Shown here: positions 61,667-64,000 of the stretch, piece after piece
Layout: every line of letters starts with the position of its first letter
Numbering within the stretch: the stretch's first letter is position 1
Assembly (NCBI GenBank): GCA_963513935.1
Contig: OY740768.1
Span: 63,778,786 to 63,842,785, forward strand
Source of the DNA: Aphrophora alni
Lineage: Eukaryota > Arthropoda > Insecta > Hemiptera > Aphrophoridae
Direction of reading: 5' to 3'
DNA length: 64,000 bases
Notes under the pieces: model-generated
Database searches by the model: none
What the model saw: the letters and a program-made list of their open reading frames with translations, nothing else
What the model was told of the DNA's origin: nothing
Translations under genes and position numbers: made by a program

Positions 61667-62337
61667 AGTCTGAGAACTTGGAAATTCACAGATGGGATGG
61701 GGCAGGGGGTGTTGTATAGTACACCTGGATCTTCTGTATTTGGATCAAGTTACTTCCATGTATCTGGTAATAATGAAATGTTGGAAAAATTCTAAGATAG
61801 TAATAATCCCCTAGACAATTTGAAACCACAGAACTGAAGGACTTAATGTGTATAGTATGTGTGTGTTAATTAAGTATGAATAATCGCATATTAATGATTT
61901 TAGGCAAATTGTTAAGTAAACAAAACAGGTTAAATCAAAAATTGATTTATAATGTTTATAATGATTTAAAATGAACATTTATAATGTTTATAATGATTTA
62001 TAATGAACATTTATAATGTTCAACTTTAAAAAAATTAAAATACAAAGAATAGCAATTTGACCCCTCATACAAATATAGAAACTTTTCATGTATGAGATAC
62101 TCTTTTGAAAAAAAGTGTTTTTAATAAGATTCAATGAGAAACCATTAATTAATTCAATTTTAGAATGAGTGAAAGATGTTTTTTCCCCCACATTAATATG
62201 TTATATTTATTCATAGAACAAACCAATATATTTTTTTGTTCTACAATTAAATTTTTTTAATTAAAAAAAAAAGGAAAATTAAATTATCTGTATCAAGTAT
62301 TTAAAATTTTGAAATATATGTTCAACATCATTTTCAG

Positions 62338-62495
62338 AGTTTCAACTCGCGTGCAGCTTTGAATGGTCATATCCGTATCCATGGAGGAGGTGTGTGTGGA
62401 CGTTCACCAACTCCAGATAAGAGGCAAAGTGCAACTCCAACTCAACTGGGACATTCAGATCCGGTGGAGGAGTTTCCTTGCAAGATATGTGGGAA
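62338..62495 (+). CDS. Exon 13, rest of the second C2H2 finger and start of a third
   Basis: 158 bases, phase 0 at the start (TTTTCAG acceptor), ending two bases into a codon at GGGAA/GTAAGT. It encodes SFNSRAALNGHIRIHGGGV, whose H-I-R-I-H completes the finger begun in exon 12 (C-x4-C-x12-H-x3-H). A linker with SPTPDKR follows, then EEFPCKICGK, whose C-K-I-C opens another finger. If the donor is not used, translation runs straight into TAA (62,496-62,498 region), truncating the protein inside that finger. The strong GTAAGT donor makes continuation past the exon more likely. Confidence 0.9.
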
Positions 62496-63318
62496 GTAAG
62501 TGATGATGCGGAGCTAGAAGAGGGTAGTAGGAACAGGAACAGGTAACTAGGCTGGCGGATGGCAAGGTCCTCGTGTGGTGTGCTCATCTCCCTGGCGAAA
62601 GCAATTATGACATGCTTGTACCAACCCACTCAACAGTGTGGGCTTCAACCTGTACATCTAATAAATAATATCTCTCCAACAAGTCTAGCAAATTTTATAA
62701 ACTAAAATATAAATCAAATAATTTCAAAACCCTAATTCCATTACTGATTCTTGAGTTACAGCATAATTTTTCAAATTTATGCATGTATTTTTTTCCTAAT
62801 TTATGTCCTTTTGATCATTTCTGTAAATATACATGATGATTTTATTTGTTTAAATATTAACTAAAGATATAGCTCATTTAGTATGACCTAGTACTTTGTA
62901 TTTATCAAATTCTAACTGTTTACGAAAGGTTATGTTATATTATATTGTATTATCATTAATCCTTGAACAATTTGTTCTTAATAATATAGTTAAAATAATT
63001 ATAATACAATATAACTTCCTAACCAATTATGTCACCAACAATTATCTAAATTTTAAATGTTGGGACATATTAAATGAGACCCATACCAAATATTTCACTA
63101 TTCAATATTAAACATAATAATAATAATAACAATGTTTCCCTGAAAATTATATACCATCAATATTAATTTTTGTCAAATATCAAATAGTAGTTTCAAAATT
63201 TTTAAACCCAATCTTTTTTCATGATACAAAATTTATTGAACAAGATGACATTTCATTGGTTGAGTCATCATACTCAATAGATTGGCAAATATAAAGATAA
63301 ATAATAACATGAGTTTTT
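62496..63318. other. Intron 13, proximal part
   Basis: A GC-richer start (to about 62,650) with a 95-codon minus frame that overlaps exon 13 and is a shadow of it, then AT-rich DNA. No further exon found. Confidence 0.45.
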
Positions 63319-63354
63319 AATATAGTTAATTACCTTAGAGGTTGTCTTCAGTCT

Positions 63355-63422
63355 GTGTAATAGTTATGGCTACAGCGCTGTTTCGCCGAACACTGTCGGC
63401 TTCGTCAGGCCCGCACTAACAC
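63355..63422 (-). ncRNA. Hammerhead-ribozyme-like motif, intact core (left arm, minus strand)
   Basis: Read on the minus strand. Stem I 5' side is GTGT, TAGT, loop GCG, GGC (63,422 down to 63,409). The core CTGACGA follows (63,408-63,402), then one extra A (63,401). Stem II is GCCGA / TCGGC around CAGTGT (63,400-63,385). GAA is at 63,384-63,382. Stem III is the perfect palindrome ACAGCGCTGT (63,381-63,372), then A as cleavage-site base (63,371). Stem I 3' side is GCC, ATA, ACTA, TT, ACAC (63,370-63,355). GGC/GCC, TAGT/ACTA and GTGT/ACAC all pair, separated by an internal loop of the kind that docks with loop II in natural hammerheads. All required core bases are present. The extra A and loopless stem III are the deviations. 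Confidence 0.72.
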
Positions 63423-63877
63423 ATAAACACGTAACACAACACAACACTAACACATATAAAATCAGAGTATGACTCGTCGTACATAAATAATAAAATTGTT
63501 TGTGGCCACATTATAAGGTCTTGTCCAGCTGCAGGTATGGTACTGGATCTATACAGCAGTTATCAGTATGATATTCTGTTATATAAGAACAACCCAAACA
63601 ACATGTTAAATGACAAACTGAACTTTTCTTCCAACCCTATATATGATATAATAACAAAAATTAAAATTAAATAAACATAGCAAACATGTCTACATTTTAT
63701 TTCAACTAAACTTAATTATCAGTATCATACTGATAACTGCTGTATAGATCCAGTACCATACCTGCAGCTGGACAAGTAAGACCTTATAATGTGGCCACAA
63801 ACAATTTTATTATTTATGTACGACGAGTCATACTCTGATTTTATATGTGTTAGTGTTGTGTTGTGTTACGTGTTTAT

Positions 63878-63945
63878 GTGTTAGTGCGGGCCTGACGAAG
63901 CCGACAGTGTTTGGCAAAACAGCGCTGTAGCCATAACTATTATAC
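63878..63945 (+). ncRNA. Hammerhead-ribozyme-like motif, mutated core (right arm, plus strand)
   Basis: Same motif as at 63,355-63,422, in opposite orientation. Core CTGACGA lies at 63,892-63,898, stem II GCCGA / TTGGC (one G-T pair) at 63,900-63,915, and palindrome ACAGCGCTGT at 63,919-63,928. The G that should follow stem II (general base of the hammerhead) is A at 63,916, and outer stem I has ATAC in place of ACAC. It is therefore expected to be inactive on its own. Confidence 0.65.
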
Positions 63946-64000
63946 GGACTGAGGACAACCTCTAAGGTAATTAACTATATTATATATTTATTAAACAGTC

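Larger units (their letters stand above)
14010..62495 (+). other. Gene span: TRERF1 / ZNF541 / MIDEAS-family ELM2-SANT zinc-finger co-repressor (13 exons seen, both ends open)
   Basis: Thirteen exons joined in phase give about 1,030 codons. Domain order is C2H2 finger, Ser/Pro-rich linker, ELM2, SANT, C2H2 finger and the start of another C2H2 finger. In vertebrates proteins with this architecture (TRERF1, ZNF541; MIDEAS is related) recruit HDAC1/2 through ELM2-SANT and act in the nucleus in the MiDAC histone deacetylase complex. The role here is inferred from the family. The first intron is about 18.5 kb, and the intron between ELM2 and SANT is about 7.9 kb and full of transposons. No start codon is seen, so the 5' end lies upstream or in a missed exon. 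The last exon stops inside a finger, so the gene continues past 62,495. Exon boundaries come from AG/GT signals that keep phase. Confidence 0.88.
63319..63982. mobile_element. Large palindromic element with a hammerhead motif in each arm
   Basis: The left arm 63,319-63,583 and right arm 63,722-63,982 are almost perfect inverted copies of about 260 bases around a 138-base AT-rich centre. Shared words include GGTTGTC-TCAGTC, GCTACAGCGCTGTTT, CACGTAACACAACACAACAC and CTGCAGGTATGGTACTGG. Each arm contains a hammerhead-like motif pointing out of the palindrome. There is no coding sequence. The arrangement fits inverted copies of a Penelope-type terminal repeat or a ribozyme-bearing non-autonomous element. 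Confidence 0.8.

Noticed and set aside
62342..62629. 95-codon minus frame at exon 13
   Set aside because: It is antisense to the zinc-finger exon and has no recognisable domain. A shadow frame.

Overview
This is a 64 kb piece of a eukaryotic chromosome, almost certainly from an insect. It is very AT-rich, its genes are split by long introns, several short (CCTAA)n runs match the insect telomere repeat, and it carries insect-type DNA transposons (a Tc1/mariner-like group, piggyBac and hAT) together with Penelope-like and R1-like retroelement debris. The species cannot be fixed from the sequence.

One host gene is recognisable. It runs on the + strand from about 14.0 kb to beyond 62.5 kb and is cut into at least 13 exons whose splice phases all agree. 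Joined, they encode about 1,030 codons of a nuclear co-repressor scaffold of the TRERF1 / ZNF541 / MIDEAS family. In order: an N-terminal aromatic-rich piece (tentative), a C2H2 finger, a long Ser/Pro-rich linker with sumoylation-like and basic motifs, an ELM2 domain, a SANT domain, a second C2H2 finger, and the start of a third at the last exon seen. In vertebrates these proteins bind HDAC1/2 through ELM2-SANT in the mitotic deacetylase (MiDAC) complex. Both ends of the gene are missing or uncertain.

Everything else is intron or upstream DNA filled with repeats. 0-14 kb: a GC-richer unidentified block, a decayed Tc1/mariner-like transposase (5.3-6.1 kb), microsatellites, a 1.5 kb element with about 210 bp inverted ends (8.8-10.3 kb), and a diverged 0.3 kb tandem duplication (11.7-12.3 kb). 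14-32 kb: the first likely exon, a 16-copy 46-bp satellite, a small palindrome with a hammerhead-ribozyme core at its centre (15.4-15.6 kb), three tRNA-like SINE heads (20.4-21.0 kb), and a pair of 0.8 kb inverted arms 6.4 kb apart. 32-46 kb: exons 2-9 plus a transposase fossil. 46-54 kb, the intron between ELM2 and SANT: a foldback element, a nearly complete but broken mariner-like element with TA target sites, and a Penelope GIY-YIG remnant. 54-64 kb: an R1-like ORF1 remnant, an internally deleted piggyBac, the SANT and finger exons, a short hAT element with a perfect 8-bp target duplication, and at the right edge a large palindrome carrying two opposed hammerhead motifs.

The most interesting signal is the set of hammerhead-type self-cleaving RNA motifs. 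At two independent sites the core, stem II, a perfectly palindromic loopless stem III and the stem I next to the cleavage site all fit. Both share an extra nucleotide before stem II. Loopless stem III suggests activity only as a dimer, as described for hammerheads of Penelope-like elements, and a Penelope remnant lies in the same window.
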